From Progne subis subis (lineage: Eukaryota; Chordata; Aves; Passeriformes; Hirundinidae), in the NCBI GenBank assembly GCA_022316685.1, contig JAKJHU010000168.1, positions 124,001 to 188,000 on the forward strand: DNA of 64,000 nt. The letters are read 5' to 3'. The notes beneath the pieces are model-generated. The model was not told where the DNA came from, did no database searches, and saw nothing but the letters and a program-made list of their open reading frames with translations. How positions within the stretch are numbered: position 1 is the first letter of the stretch; every line of letters starts with the position of its first letter. Shown here in pieces: positions 13,346 through 26,800 of the stretch. The translations under genes were made by a program, and so were the position numbers.

Positions 13346-15746
13346 ATTCCTATGATAGGAAGAACAACCACTCTGCAGCCAGTGGGGAGCAGAAGCCGCC
13401 AGGAGCCGTGTTACTACTCCCACCTGGCACACCAGAGCTGTGCCAGCAGCAGCTGTGCCCGTGGCAGCACCTGCCCATGGAGGTCCTGGTCCTGCTCCCT
13501 GCCCCAGGCTGGCACGCCTGGCACTGTGGCTGTGACTGAAATCAGGAGCAGCACCATGCACAGCCCGCAGTGCCTGCATCGCTGACAGCAGGGCGTTACA
13601 GCCCCCGGGACAGGGAAGTGCTGCTTGCACAACACTTCCTTCATTTAGGCCAGGGTGACCCCAGAGTGATGGAGGGTGGGGCCAGGGGATGTCATCCTTG
13701 CCATGGACTCTCCTACCACCTCTGCCATGGCATCAGGGGGAGTGTGGGGGTCACGCTGCCTCTGCAACTCTCCCCAGCACCTTGCAGGGGGCACCATGGA
13801 CTGTTGCTGCTGTGCTCAGGGCACTGCCAGTCCTGTGGCAATTTTGCATCTCACCCTGTGAAACCTCCACATTCCCACTATTCCCCATCCCAGGCAAAGC
13901 CTGGGAGGGCTCTACTACAGCCTGCTGTGTTTCCCTTTCCAGTAAACAATTACTGGGAGTTTCAGCACTTCAGCCACCCTCCCAGCAAAAAGCATCCTCC
14001 CCTTCTTCTTCCCCTCCCGGAAAGTCACTGGTGCTGGGATTCCCCCCTGCATGGTGTTTTGGCAGTGGCTGGCTCTGCTGCCCACCAGGATGCTCCCAGG
14101 GTGCAATGTCCCCTGCCAGCAGCTCCAAAGGGCTCCAACTAGGAGGGCCATTCACCTGGTGGCTCCTGACTAATAAAAACACACATCTTTAAGATCCGGG
14201 GAAATTCTTAGTAACATGATGCACCATCGTTCTGAACAACAACATTAGGCAAAGGGAAAAAAATGGAACAGGAAAGAATGAGTAAGTCACAAGGAAAAAA
14301 ATGAAAACCCAACCCAAAAATATAACCCAACCCCTGACAATGCAATCACTGGGAGGGAATCAGCCCCCCCTTGCCATAAATATTAATTGGTTATGTGCAA
14401 TTGTGTGTAGTACTATAGTGCAAATAGCTCTGCATTGATCGTGGGGCAGCACCCCAAGGGCTGCCCCAGGTGACACAGGGACTAGTTAAGGACAGACAAG
14501 AATCAACACAGATTTCCAACAAACAAACAAAAAAAACCCCAACCCAGCCACAGGGATACTCCAAAAAGAAGTTGCCTCCTCCAACTGGGCCCAGGCAGGA
14601 CTGGGTAATGCTGGTACCCAGCAGCATCCTGGAGCCAGGCAGGGGCAGGACAGGGCCTTTGCTCCCCTGCCTGCTGCCAGCACAGCCTGGTGAGGGGCAC
14701 AGGGGATGAGGAGGGGGTTGCAGGACAGATATGGTTTGGTTGGAGCTGTGTGGGGTGTAAGGGGTGAGCTCAGCAGGACATGGGCACAGCGAGGGCATCG
14801 CTGGCTTCAAATTGGTCCTGCGGCTGCGCTGCACAGTGTGGGGCGGTGTTGCTGGCAGAACCCCTGCATGGGCACAACACTGAGGCCAGCAGCGTCCCTG
14901 GGCACCCTGTGACACCTCACACCCGTCCTACACAGCACAGCCGAGACCCTGCAGCACCTCTCACTCAATCCAGCAGCAGCCCCAGGGACGTGCCCATCAC
15001 GTGCTGCTCCTGGGGCCGAGCTCTGGGCATTGCTCCAGCACCACGCTACCTCTCACCCAGTGCCAGCTCCTGGCACCACACAGCTCCCTTCTGCGGCTGG
15101 GGCCAGTGCCAGCTCCTCGGGCCAGGCTTGGCAAGCAGGCAGGAGGAGACAGCTTTCTCAAGCACTTAAAGGAGACACAGCCTCCTCTTTCCCATGCCAG
15201 GCAGGTGCCAGACAGGAGCTGAGCCATCCCCTCCAGCTGGACATGAAGCGCTCCCATGGGCAATCCCAGCGCATCCTGCTGACCCCAGGGACGGTTTGGA
15301 TGTGAGCTCTGTGACAGCCTCCTGCTAAACCATGAGCAACCAGCGAACAACACACGGACATGCGGGTCAGGACCACGGGGCAGCGTGGCACCGGGTGTGA
15401 GCAAGGGGCAGGGAAGAGGGGAGCAGTGAGGATCCCGCTCCTCCTCTGCCAGCCCACGTCCAACACCCCTCTCCACCCATCCAGGCTCCTCCTGGCGTTT
15501 TGGGCAGAGTTTTTTTGCTGTATGGATGGATGAAGGCTGCAGAGTGGCAATGTCACATGTGAACACACATGCACACGCACGCCCCGAGCCAGTGACAGCA
15601 GTGAGGGCGCTGCCATCCTCTCACCCCTCCCCGGTGAAGTTTGACATTTATACAGTATTTAAGACACGCTGATATATAAATTACTGTCTCTATATATACT
15701 ATGTATAGGCTGAGGGCCAGTCCGTGACGAAGGACACCGGCAGGGC
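13346..15746 (-). other. ABCA3: Probable long ABCA3 3' UTR
   Basis: About 2.4 kb between the ABCA3 stop codon and the distal poly(A) signal. No other gene is seen. A stretch around 14160-14420 is A/T-richer than its surroundings. Whether all of it is transcribed needs RNA evidence. Confidence 0.5.
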
Positions 15747-18700
15747 TCATTTCCCTCTGTCCTCTGTGTAGTGCTGGAAGCGAGTGAAGCTCATGAAGAC
15801 CTGCTCCAGGGAGATCTGGCTCACCGAGTAGTCTTCCAAGCGATACTTCTCTTTGGCTTTCTCCAGGGCCCCAAAGACCTGCAAGGGACGGCAGGGACAT
15901 GAGGGCAGCGTGACTTGGTGTGGGGGCACTTCCAGGACCTCAGGGGGAACCCCAGGACGTGACAGGGAGCACCACGCTATGGCTGGGAGCCTCCAGGTTG
16001 TGGCAGGGAAAGCAGAGAAAACTTTTCTCCAGGGAGACCCAGGAAAATGACCTTCCCTGGCAGGAGAGTGGGGGGAAACCAGGAGTGTCTGACACCACTT
16101 AAAAATATATGATGTGTATATGATTGTTTTACACATTTGTATGTGATAAATGCATACATATATACAAATACATACACATATATACATGTATATATGTATA
16201 TACACATATCTGGGTTTGAATCCCTGCCCAAGGTTTCTGCTAACACATTATATATAGAGAATATGTATGTAATATAGAAATGACTATATAGGATACTATA
16301 TACACTATACATAACTATCTGTATCTAGCATACACATAATTTTTATATTGAGCTATATATAATATACATATTTATACATAATATACATATTTATATATTT
16401 ATACACATTTAATATAATTATCAATGCAGGCATTATTATATATAATATACATATTTATATACATATTTCTAAACTCATTCTTCCTAGTTTTTATATAATC
16501 CTACACATAATTTTTATATAATCTGTATACTATGTACTCTCTCTATATATATACTCTATGCCACATAGGTGATACAGGATATATACTCCATAGTATATAG
16601 TCTGTATAGAGTACTACCATACACTATATGAGTATACTATAGAGTATATCATATATTATATGTTGTATATATACAATATACAGTATATTATATACACTAC
16701 ATCCAGTGCATATAATACACAGATATATAAATATATACACTTAGATACTGCATATGAAAGCTATCTGTATAATATGAATATCTCTGTATAGTATACATGC
16801 ATTTACATATAGATAATGTACATTTAGACAGCATATGCAGGGGGATATACTATGTATACTCTAGACATAACTCTGTATACTGCACACAGAGGGTTACATA
16901 CTGTATCTGTACTCTGGGTTTTTATCAGTGTCCCTGGGCTGGGATCCCTCAGGATCAGAAAGCCACCGCTCACAGCCCCGGTGGGACCATCTGAAGCCAC
17001 TGCCAGGGGGCTCCTGGGGCCGAGGGGCAGGAGCAGGGAGGTGCCAGCACGGGGAAGCCGTGCCCACCCGCACCACGTTCCCACAGCGGAATGCAGTGTG
17101 GGGAGGGTGCACCACCGAAAGCAAAGCACCAAGAACACAGGAAGGGGCAGGAGAAAGGTGCCCAGTGCCCTCTTACCTGTGCCCAGCTGAGGTTCTTGTT
17201 GGTCAAGTGGTAATGCACCATGCCCTGGTGCTCGTGCTTCAGGACACTGCCTGGGGGAACAAGCAGGGAGAGGCTCTGTGTTAGGGGATGTGCTGAAGTT
17301 CACACCCAGCACCCTGCCCCTGCTCTGGTGGCAACCGCTCCAGCGGCTCACGGTACCTGGGAAAGTCTTCTCCACAAAGGCCTTGAAGGCCTGCAGCTCG
17401 CCCTCCTCCTCACTCTGGGTTTTGGCCAGCAAGGTGTATCCACTACCAAACTTGCTTTTCAGGTGCTGGGGGCTACCCAGGCACTTGAACTGCCCGTTCA
17501 CCATGATGGCCAACCGTGTGCACAGCGCCTCGCACTCCTCCATGCTGCAGGAAGGAAAGGAATCGTTCAGAGAATCCCAGGATAGTTTGGGTTGGAAGGA
17601 ACCATAAAGCTCATCTTGTTCCACCCCTTGCCATGGGCAGGGACACCATCCACTGGAACAGGCTACTTCAAGCCTAGTCCAGCGTGCCCTTGAACGCTTC
17701 CAGGGATGGGGCAGCCACAGCTTCTCTGGACATGTAAGCACCAGGACACAAGCAGAAGCTTCTGGAAAGCGGGTGGAGGTGTATTCCCTTCTCTGGACTC
17801 TTTGAGGAGGGAGATTTGGATAAAGCCAGCCACTGGCTGCAGGCAGTGTATGTCCACCCACCAGGCCCTGGAGGTGTGTCCCATCCCTTGGATCCCACCA
17901 CTCTCCCTGACGTCTCATGCCAAGCCGTGCCCAGCCAAGCGTCACCTGTGAGAGGTGAAGATGATGGATTTGCCACACTCCCGTGTCCGTGTCACTGCGT
18001 CCCAGAGCAAGCGCCGGGCCACGGGGTCCATGCCAGTGGAGGGCTCATCCAGGAAGATCACGGGGGGGCCACCAATGAGGGCAATGCCAGTACTCAGCTT
18101 CCGCTTGTTCCCACCGCTGCAGAGCAATCACAGAACCATTAGGGCTGGAAAGGACCTGCGAGCTCATCGAGCCCAACCTTCAGCTGAAAAACGGAAGCGA
18201 GGAACAGGGACAGAGACCCAATAGGAGCACGGAGAGCAGCATGCAAGAGGTGGGACAGCAGCCTGTCCACGCCTGCCCTCACCTGTAGGTCCTGACAAGC
18301 TTGTCGGCGTGCGGCTCCAGGAGCAGCCCCCGCAGCATGTTCTCCACGCAGCTGCCGATGTAGCGCTCGGGGATGCCGCGCAGCCGCGCGTACATGCTCA
18401 GCGTCTCGCGCCCCGTCATGTGCTCCAGGAGCGCGTCGAACTGCGGGCAGTACCCGATCCGCTGCTGCACCTTGGGCCCAGAGGAGCACACGGCAATCAG
18501 CTCACGGGCAGCTCTCTGAGCTGGAGGTGCCTGGGCACCCACAGACTTTGCTGCTCCCCCGTGAGGTTTTGCTCAAGAGTGATGGGAACTGAGCCACAGC
18601 TCTGAAACCACGGGTGGAACGAGAAGGAAATGCTCCCTGGAGCAGCTGGGCTGATAGGGATGGACAGATGCGTCTCTGGGCAGCAACTGGGTAGGCTACA

Positions 18701-20896
18701 ATGCCTCTGCAAAGCTGGTTCCTCAGTGTGAGGGACCATTTTGGGGTGCCCAGGCTCTCAGGAGAAGGAAAGCGCTGGAGGGCTGGGTACCTTCCCCCAT
18801 GTCCTGGTCACCTCATGAGAGAAGGCAGTTTCAGGGAAGGAAGCAATCTGGGGCATGATCTCAAGGAATGTTCTTCATGTCTGACCTTGTCTGGGATCAC
18901 CATTCACTTAAGAGTTGGACTTGATGGTCCTTCTGGGTCCCTTCCAAATCAGAATATTCTGTGAAATCTGGGACAACGGTAGAGGAAGGACTGGACCAAA
19001 AGCCTAACCCCTGCTCATCTCTTCCTCTTCCAATGCGAGTGGGCAATTCCCAGCAAGGACACCCCTAGCAGAGGTCTGGAAAGGTTTGATACAACAATTT
19101 TAGACACCATCCTCCAATATTTCCCCACATTTCCAACTATGGAGGTAAACCCTTTGATGAAGGGTTTGCTACCCTCACCAGGTTTGGCCTCCATTTGCAT
19201 CACATCTGTAATCCCAGTGGAGAGGAGACTGCTTCCACATGGCCAGCTAATGGAGAACTGAGCCAGCCAAGGACACAATGTCCCCGGGATATTGTCTCCG
19301 CCTCTGGAACTGCAACCATGCCCAGTCAAACACAGGACAGGCTGCAACACCACCCTCGCCCCTGCAGCCTCGGGCACCTTCTTGATGTTGGCCAGAATGC
19401 TGTGGCCATCCACAAAGGCGTCCCCCGATGTGATGCTCTCGTCACCCGTCAGCATCTTGAAGGTGGTGGTTTTGCCCGCTCCGTTGAAGCCAAGGAGACC
19501 AAAGCATTCCCCTTTGCCGACAGCCAAGGAGATCCTGTCCACTGCCAGCAGGGACTCCCGGCTGTCGTAGACCTGGAGGAGACCACACCTGAGCCACGTG
19601 TCACTGCCCGACGGCGCAGCAAGGCAGCAGCGGCTCACGTGGCAGCAGCGTGCTCAGGTCATCTCGCCTCACCTTGGTGAGCTCCTTGATGACCAGAGGG
19701 CTGCTGAGAGATGACAGCAGTTCTGGTGGTGACTCCAAAACCTTCTTCCTCTCGTCTGCCACGTCCCTGTCCTCTGGCAGCACAGACACCCTGTTCAGCA
19801 GGGCCACCTGAACACAGCGGGAAGACACACTCTGTGTCATCTGGCTGCTGCGGGATGAATGGGTTCCTCCAGTGTCCCCAACCCTGGCAGGATCCATCCC
19901 TTCCATCAGCCACCTCTGGGGATGCCTCACTCCCTTTGCCAATCCATACACTTAACAGGACGGGCTCCCCCAAGCTCCGGGGATGCTCCCTGGGAAGATG
20001 ATTTGGGTGATGAGGGCCCGTCTCCAGCTCACAGGGACTCCTGGGCTGGGCTTGGAGGGCACAGCTCCCTCCCATGTGCTTCACTCACCCATTTCCGCCG
20101 CCTGCAGATGCCACAGACCAGAGTTCTCAGTCTCCAGAGAAGGTTTGTCTCAATGAGGAAGAGGAGGAAAAGGAAGGAGAAACCCTGGATGGCCAAGGAG
20201 GTCAGGTACCGCCCGATCCCAGGGGTTTCCCAGGAAAAGTAGTTCATCTGATAACTGATATCTGAGGAAAGATGGAACAAAATCAACTCCTGGATCAGTC
20301 CACACTTTGGGGAGGGGCAGACAAACTCCAGAGGAAGCTGTGAGCCCAAAGCTTTGCCAGGGTCATTTCCATCCCACACTTGGCTCCCTGCCCACAGCTC
20401 TTTCCAATGCTTCCCACAAGAGGATTTGGGTCTGGAGGTGATCTGGCAGAAGATGCCCAGTGGAAGCAGGAAGAGGACACCAGTCTTGGGATTAGGATTT
20501 CTTTGCTCATCTGTGAAACTTCCCCTAGCCCACATTTTCCTCCAAATCATGAGTAAGGTGATCCAGTTAAGAACTTTCTCCTATGTGTATCCTAATATGC
20601 TGTCCAGCTTTTTGCTCTAAAATGGTACCTGCAGCTACTGCCCAGGAAGAGGCCCCATGATACTGCCCAGCTCCACCATCCAGTCCACACAAGCCCCCAG
20701 TGATGCTGGTTGGCCAGGTGAGGACATAGAGACTCACTGAAGGCCTTGCAGATGAAGATGGCTTCAACGGAGGAGGTGCAGAACTGAATGAACTCATAGT
20801 TCTGGTAGAAGTCACTGATGCACTGGCCCAAGCAGTAATTGGGTAAGACAAGAAAAACTTTATCCAGGGTTTTGGAGAGGTCCACCAAGCCAAGCT
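15747..20896 (-). CDS. ABCA3: ABCA3 exons 22-30: last helix, second ATP-binding cassette and C-terminus
   Basis: Residues 1238-1708. The last membrane helix is [17 protein letters not shown]2 has Walker [11 protein letters not shown] (about 1421), Q-loop CPQFD, signature YSGGNKRK (split by the intron after exon 26), Walker [13 protein letters not shown] (about 1540) and H-loop TSHSMEECE, all intact. The C-terminus reads [18 protein letters not shown] and ends EDRGK. The final intron contains an 800-base TA-rich block. Confidence 0.94.
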
Positions 20897-23800
20897 CTGA
20901 AAGAGAACAGACGGATCAATGGATTAGAGACTGCTGGTTTGGGAGAAAAAACCCTGATACTGCCAACTTTAGAGGGAAACCAAACATATTTTGTCACATT
21001 TAATGGGTGGGAATGGACTGTGGTAGGATTTTATGGCTGTTGTGGGAACAGCCCTGGGGAAAGAGAGCCCCCTTGGGGGCTGGAGCTTGGTGGTGACGGC
21101 TGGGCAGGTACAGAGGGCAGTGACCCACCTGGGATGCTCATGATGGTGACAGCAAGGAAGGTGGCAGTGCCGGAGAGGATGTTGAAGATGGTGAGACGGG
21201 TGTAGGCTGTGGCTGCCACCGAGAAGAAGAAGCTGAGGAGGTACATGAGGGGGATGATGGCCCAGCCATAAAGGAGAAAGATCAGCATCACATCAACGAG
21301 GTGGCTGTCTTGGGTGAAGGCTTGCACGTTGAAGGCTTGGAATATCACCTGGGGCACAGCAATGCGGGGAGAAGGCACATTTGGCTTGACCTCAGATGAT
21401 GTCTCCTGTCCCAGTGGCCCAGGGTAATACCAGCACTGCACTGACCCAGACAACCCCTCAAGGATGGGTCCTACCAGCAGCCCACAGCTGTCCCCACAGG
21501 AGGCCCTTTCTGCAGATTGGGATGCAGAAGGGCAGATCTGGAGAATTCCTCTCTAAGATCCCACGGATTTAACATTCTCTAGTCCCAAGAGCAAAGTGTT
21601 CAGCTGCCAGAGGCAACTGTCCCAGCTGGTTGGCCGTGGTCCAGCTCCCAGCAGGACTAAGGGACAGCTTTCTTGCTGGTCCTTTCTACAGAGACAATGC
21701 CAGCGGCCTTGTCCTTCTCCCTGCACCCACACACATCCCAGAGGAGCAGCACCCAGCACTCCCACCAGCAGGGAGGGCATTGGGGTGCCAGGGGTGACTC
21801 ACCAACATCAGAGCACAAGGGATGAGGAAGTTGATGATGTCCCACAGCAGAGCAGAAAGCCAGAAGTTGACCACATAAACGCCGCTGACAAACTGGACGT
21901 GCTTGGCCTTGATGGCGCGTTCGCTGACCAGCAGCAGCGCGAAGGTGCTGGCGAGCGAGGCCATCCCATACAGCAGGTTGATGGCAATGGCAAACCCAGT
22001 CTGGCCTCTGTGGGGACAGAGGGACACCTTAGGGCAGGGACAGCTCAGCAAACCAGCGCTGAGGCTACACACGGACAGCATTAGAATCATAGAACAGTCT
22101 ACAATGAGACCCACAGGGATCATCCAGTCCAGCCCCTGTCCCTGCACAGACACCCAACAATCCCACCCTGGGCATTCCTGGGAGCATTGTCCAAACACTC
22201 ATGGAGCTCTGGCAGCCTCGGGGCTGTGCCCATTCCCTGGGGAGCCTGGGCAGTGCCAGCACCCTCAGGGGAAGAATCTTTTCTTCATTTCCAGCCCAAC
22301 CCATCCCTTACACAGCTCCAGCCATTCCTTCAGTCCTCTCTCTGGTCACAGACAGCAGAGATCAGCACATGCCCCTCTGCTGGCCCTCTTGAGGAAGCTG
22401 TGGCCAGCACACCCACACTGGGCTTCTTGAGGCTACACTCTGCCAACATGCTGAAGAAACACTCAAGCAAGACAATAATCCCCCAGGCACAGCCCACCCT
22501 GCACACCACAAACCTCCACCATGCCTTGGGGAGGTGCCAGACATAGCCCCTCTGGTCTAGGTGAGGTTCAGAGCCCCTGGATGTGGGGTTTTGTGAAGAA
22601 CACAGCTACATGGCCTCCCCTGCTAGGAGCACCTGGGAAGAACTAACCCCAGCCAGTATCTTGAGGAGATACAGCCAGCCTCTGAGATATGCATGGGGTG
22701 ACATGGCTGCCAGGCTCAGCAGGGAAGTCATCTCTACAGCTTTGCTCCCCTGACCTCCTGAGTGCAATCACAGCTACACTTGGGTCTGAGAAGCCCCAGC
22801 CTGGCTTCTCCACTGACCCCGGTACAACCAAGCCAACCTGCACCCGTGGGAGCCCGGAGCCCCGGCAGGAAAGCGAGCCCTGTGCCATCATCACACGTAC
22901 TCCATGAGCTGGTCCTTGGCCTTCTCGGTGATGTTGCGGGGCTGGGGGTAGTTGGTGACGGTGATGGAGGCGTTGGGGCCCGCCAGCACCCTGAGGACGG
23001 CGTTGTCGGCCAGCATGAGGGCGGTGGCCGGGGAGTGGTAGGCCTGGTTGTTGAAGAGCGCCGTGACCAGCGTGCGGTTCCCCACGCCCTCGAAGGAGGC
23101 TGCTGCAACGTAGTGCTCGTTGAAGGCTCCTCCTTCCTCAGAGGCTCGGGAGATGAGGTACTCCTCCAGCCCACCTGCCAAACACCGCCGCTGTTACGGG
23201 CGGGCTCCATCACACCAGAGCTAACTGAGGCCAACTGGAAAAAACTCCGAGCAGACTCAGCCCTTGTGGCCCACCCTAGTCCCGATCACAGAAATACACA
23301 TCCATAAATCTTCTGAGTTGGAAAGGACCCACAAGAATCATCGAGTCCAACTCCTGGCCCTGCATAGGACACCCCAACAATCCCACCCTGTGCCTGAGAG
23401 CATTGTCCAAAGTTCTTTGAGCTTTGGGAGCACCGGGACCAAGACCATTCCCTGGGGAGGCTGTTCCAGTGGCTGCAAACATGGGGTTATGGAGAAGATA
23501 GACATGGGGTTATGGAGAAGATAGACATGGGGTTATGGAGAAGATAGATATGGGGTTATGGAGAAGATAGACATGGGGTCATGGAGAAGATAAACATGGG
23601 GTCATGGAGAAGACAAACATGGGGTCATGGAGAAGACAAACATGGGGTCATGGAGAAGACAGCTCCGCTCAGGTGAGGAGAGGTCCTGCCAGTGATGCGA
23701 CACTCCCATGCAGGAAAGGAAAGCATCAGATACGCTGCTGCTGGGACCTAAACCACCCGCACCGGTGGCCCCTGGACACCCTGCCAGGCACCACCTGCTC

Positions 23801-26800
23801 CAGGGGTGCTCCCTGAGCCCTCACCCAGCACCTCCAGTGGCGACTGACGCTGGGCATCCAGCAGCTCCACGTACTGCTCCGCCAGCCTCTGCGGCAGCCC
23901 GGCGCTGCCCGACACCGAGAAAGGCACGATGGTCTGGCCGTAGGGCTCCAGCGTCAGCCGCAGCAGGGACGAGTCCCGGGGGCCCGGGAAGGTCTTGGCC
24001 ACGATGAGGGCAAAGGCAGTGAAGATCAGAGGCACGAGGAACTGCGCCGCCACCATCTTCCAGTTGCGCCAGCTGTACATGGCCCGCTTCATGAACATGG
24101 CATAGAACTGCTGGCAGCACAGGTAGAACTGCGAGGGGAGAGGCCTGGTCATGGCGAGCCCTGCCAGCTGTGGACACATCACCCCACGCAGCTGGTGTGG
24201 AAGATGACCCCAAACCATCCCGTATGCACCTGCCAGCCTGCAGGAGAGTCTGCTCTCCAGCGAAACCTATAAAGGGATTAGCAGGGCAGCTGCCCAGCTC
24301 CAGCACATCCAACTCCACGGTTTCTGAACGAGTCACAGTCACTTTGAGATCTCAGGTGTTAAAAGCAGCTTTAGCCATGACCTTTAGCTTCCTCCATCTC
24401 CCAGCAGCTGAGGCTTCCAAACAGGATTATTGCAGGGCGACTGTCGGCCAGAGTGACCGGGTGAGACACCGGAGGGTGCCCAACCCAGCCCCTGCAAACC
24501 TCCCTGTGCTGTTCAAACCCAGCGACATCCTTCTCCCCCTGTGCCTTTGAGACGCGCCCTTGAGAAGACAAGGGCTATTGATCACAGGCGCTGAGGCAGC
24601 GGGGCATGAAGGGCTGCCAGAGAACTGGAACATGAGCCTAGCAAAGGGAGGAAGATGGATTTTCTCATCTTCCTTCTGGAAAACCCCAATGATGGAACAA
24701 TGGCAGAAGGAAAACCACATTAGATCACCCTGAAGGACAACTCAGACCCCAAGATTAACATGAAGAGGGTGGAAGTGACCAACCCTACCAACCCTAAAAA
24801 TCATTTGCAGATTCCAACTCGATCTTTCAATTTGATATTCCAAACCACAAGCAACAAGAGCAACCGTGAGGGAGGCTCCACCTGGTAACCCTACTTCAAA
24901 CCTCCCCCTTCACACGTCCCCTCCCCGCTCCTGCTGCACCGACCCCCCAGCACTCACCCCAGTGTTGAGCTTGATGCTGGAGCAGTCCTCAGTAATGAGC
25001 GCCCCGCTGTCGTCCGTCATGTCTGTCATGCCGCTCAGGCTGCTCGAGTCGTCCATGGCCCAGTCGTTGGAGCGTCTCTCATGCTGGTACTGCAGAGCAG
25101 GCAGCTGGATGGCCTGGATATCCATGCTGGAGTCCACGAGCTTCCCAACCCTGCGCCAGGAAGGAAAGCAGGTGATGAAACAGAGATCCAGGCAGGATAC
25201 AGCTGTTCTGAGCTGGGGAAGCCAAAGCCAAGAGACCAAAGCCAACAAGTGCCCCAGAGAGCTGTGCTGGACATCATCAAAGCACACGGGCACTGGTCAT
25301 CCCTGCGCCTACCTGAGGAACACCTCCTCCATGGTGGTGACCGAGGCACCGTAGCTGGCAATGCCCAGCTCCTCCCGCCTCTGCTCCAGCTCCGTGAACA
25401 AGGCCTCAAACCTGAGCGGAGAAGAGAGATGTCAGACACCAACACTCATGGGAGGAGGCACCCAGGGGTAAAGACCCTGTGAGCATCAGTCCTGCAGTTG
25501 GCTGGAGTCCTGCATCCAACCCCAGGGCAGCCTGTGGCATTGAGCACACCCCTGCCCCAAGGGCAGATTCTGGGCTCCGCTGGCTGTTCTTGCCTCAGCT
25601 GTCACAAAATCATGCAAACACGAAAGGGTTTGAGTTGGAATGGACCTTACTGACGATCTCATCCCGCCCCCTGCTACGGGCAAAGACACCTTCCACTATC
25701 CCAGGCTGCTCCAGACCACATCCAATCTGGCCTTGGGCACTGCTAGGGATCCAGGGGCAGCCACAGCTTCTCTGGGCACCCTGTGCCAGGGCCTGCCCAC
25801 CCTCCCAGGGAACAATTCCTGCCCAATCTCCCATCCAGCCCTGCCCTCTGGCACTGGCAGCCATTCCCTGTGTCCTGTCCCTCCATCCCTTGTCCCCAGC
25901 CCCTGTGTAGCTCTCTTGGCCCTGGCAGGGGCTCTGAGCTCTCCCTGGAGCATTCTCTTCTCCAGGTGAGCACCCTCAGCTCTCCCAGCCTGGCTCCAGA
26001 ACAAAGAGGTTCCAGTGCTTGGAGCAGCTCTGTGGTCTCCTTGGACTTGTTCCAGGAGCTCCATGTCCTCCTGCTGGTGCCACCAGACCAGGAGGGAGCA
26101 CTGCAGGAGGGTCTCACGAGAACAGAGTAGATGGAGACAATCAGCTTCTCTGACCTCCTGGGTCCATAGATCTGATTTCAGAGCCAGAACATCCTGCCTC
26201 ATTTGTGCCACCCTCAGCACTACAGGAAGAACTGAATCCCATTTTTCATGACCAGTGCTGATGCAGGGAGCAGCTCCCCTTCCCAGCAAGCCTGGGAGAC
26301 AGGGTGTGAAGACAAGGGGACCCCCTCAGGGAGGGGCAGCAGAGGACAGTGCCATCACCTGTGCGTGCTCTCCTTGGGCAGGATGAAGGACAGCTCTGCC
26401 CCGGCGTTGCTCTCCATGGTGGCGTTGGGCACGTACTGGCAGATGAGGCGGGAGATCTCCCCCAGGTTGCAGTAGGGCTCCTTCACCATCACCATGTGAT
26501 ATCCTGCCCCTGGGGGGAGCCACGAGAGAAGGGAGAGGAGGGTCAATCCCAGCCCAGCCCAGCCTGGGGGTGGGGTTGGAACAGAGAGGGATGTGCAGGC
26601 ACCGCTTTGCACAGGACACGGACACGATGCGAGAGCAAATGTGGAGATGGGCCTCAGGAGAGGCTGAACAGCAGGATGGGGAGCAACCAGCCATCAGGCA
26701 AGGAGCAGTGGATCCCTCCGTGTTCTCTATTCCCCTGCTCCTCCCTGGCCAGCAGAAGACACGAAGCACCGCCTGCTGCTGCCCCCGTACCGTATTTGCG

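Noticed and set aside
23481..23664. CRISPR-like array
   Set aside because: The repeats are directly adjacent with no unique spacers, and the genome is vertebrate.
23604..23816. A repetitive peptide frame ([19 protein letters not shown])
   Set aside because: It is a translation of the 23-bp minisatellite in an ABCA3 intron.
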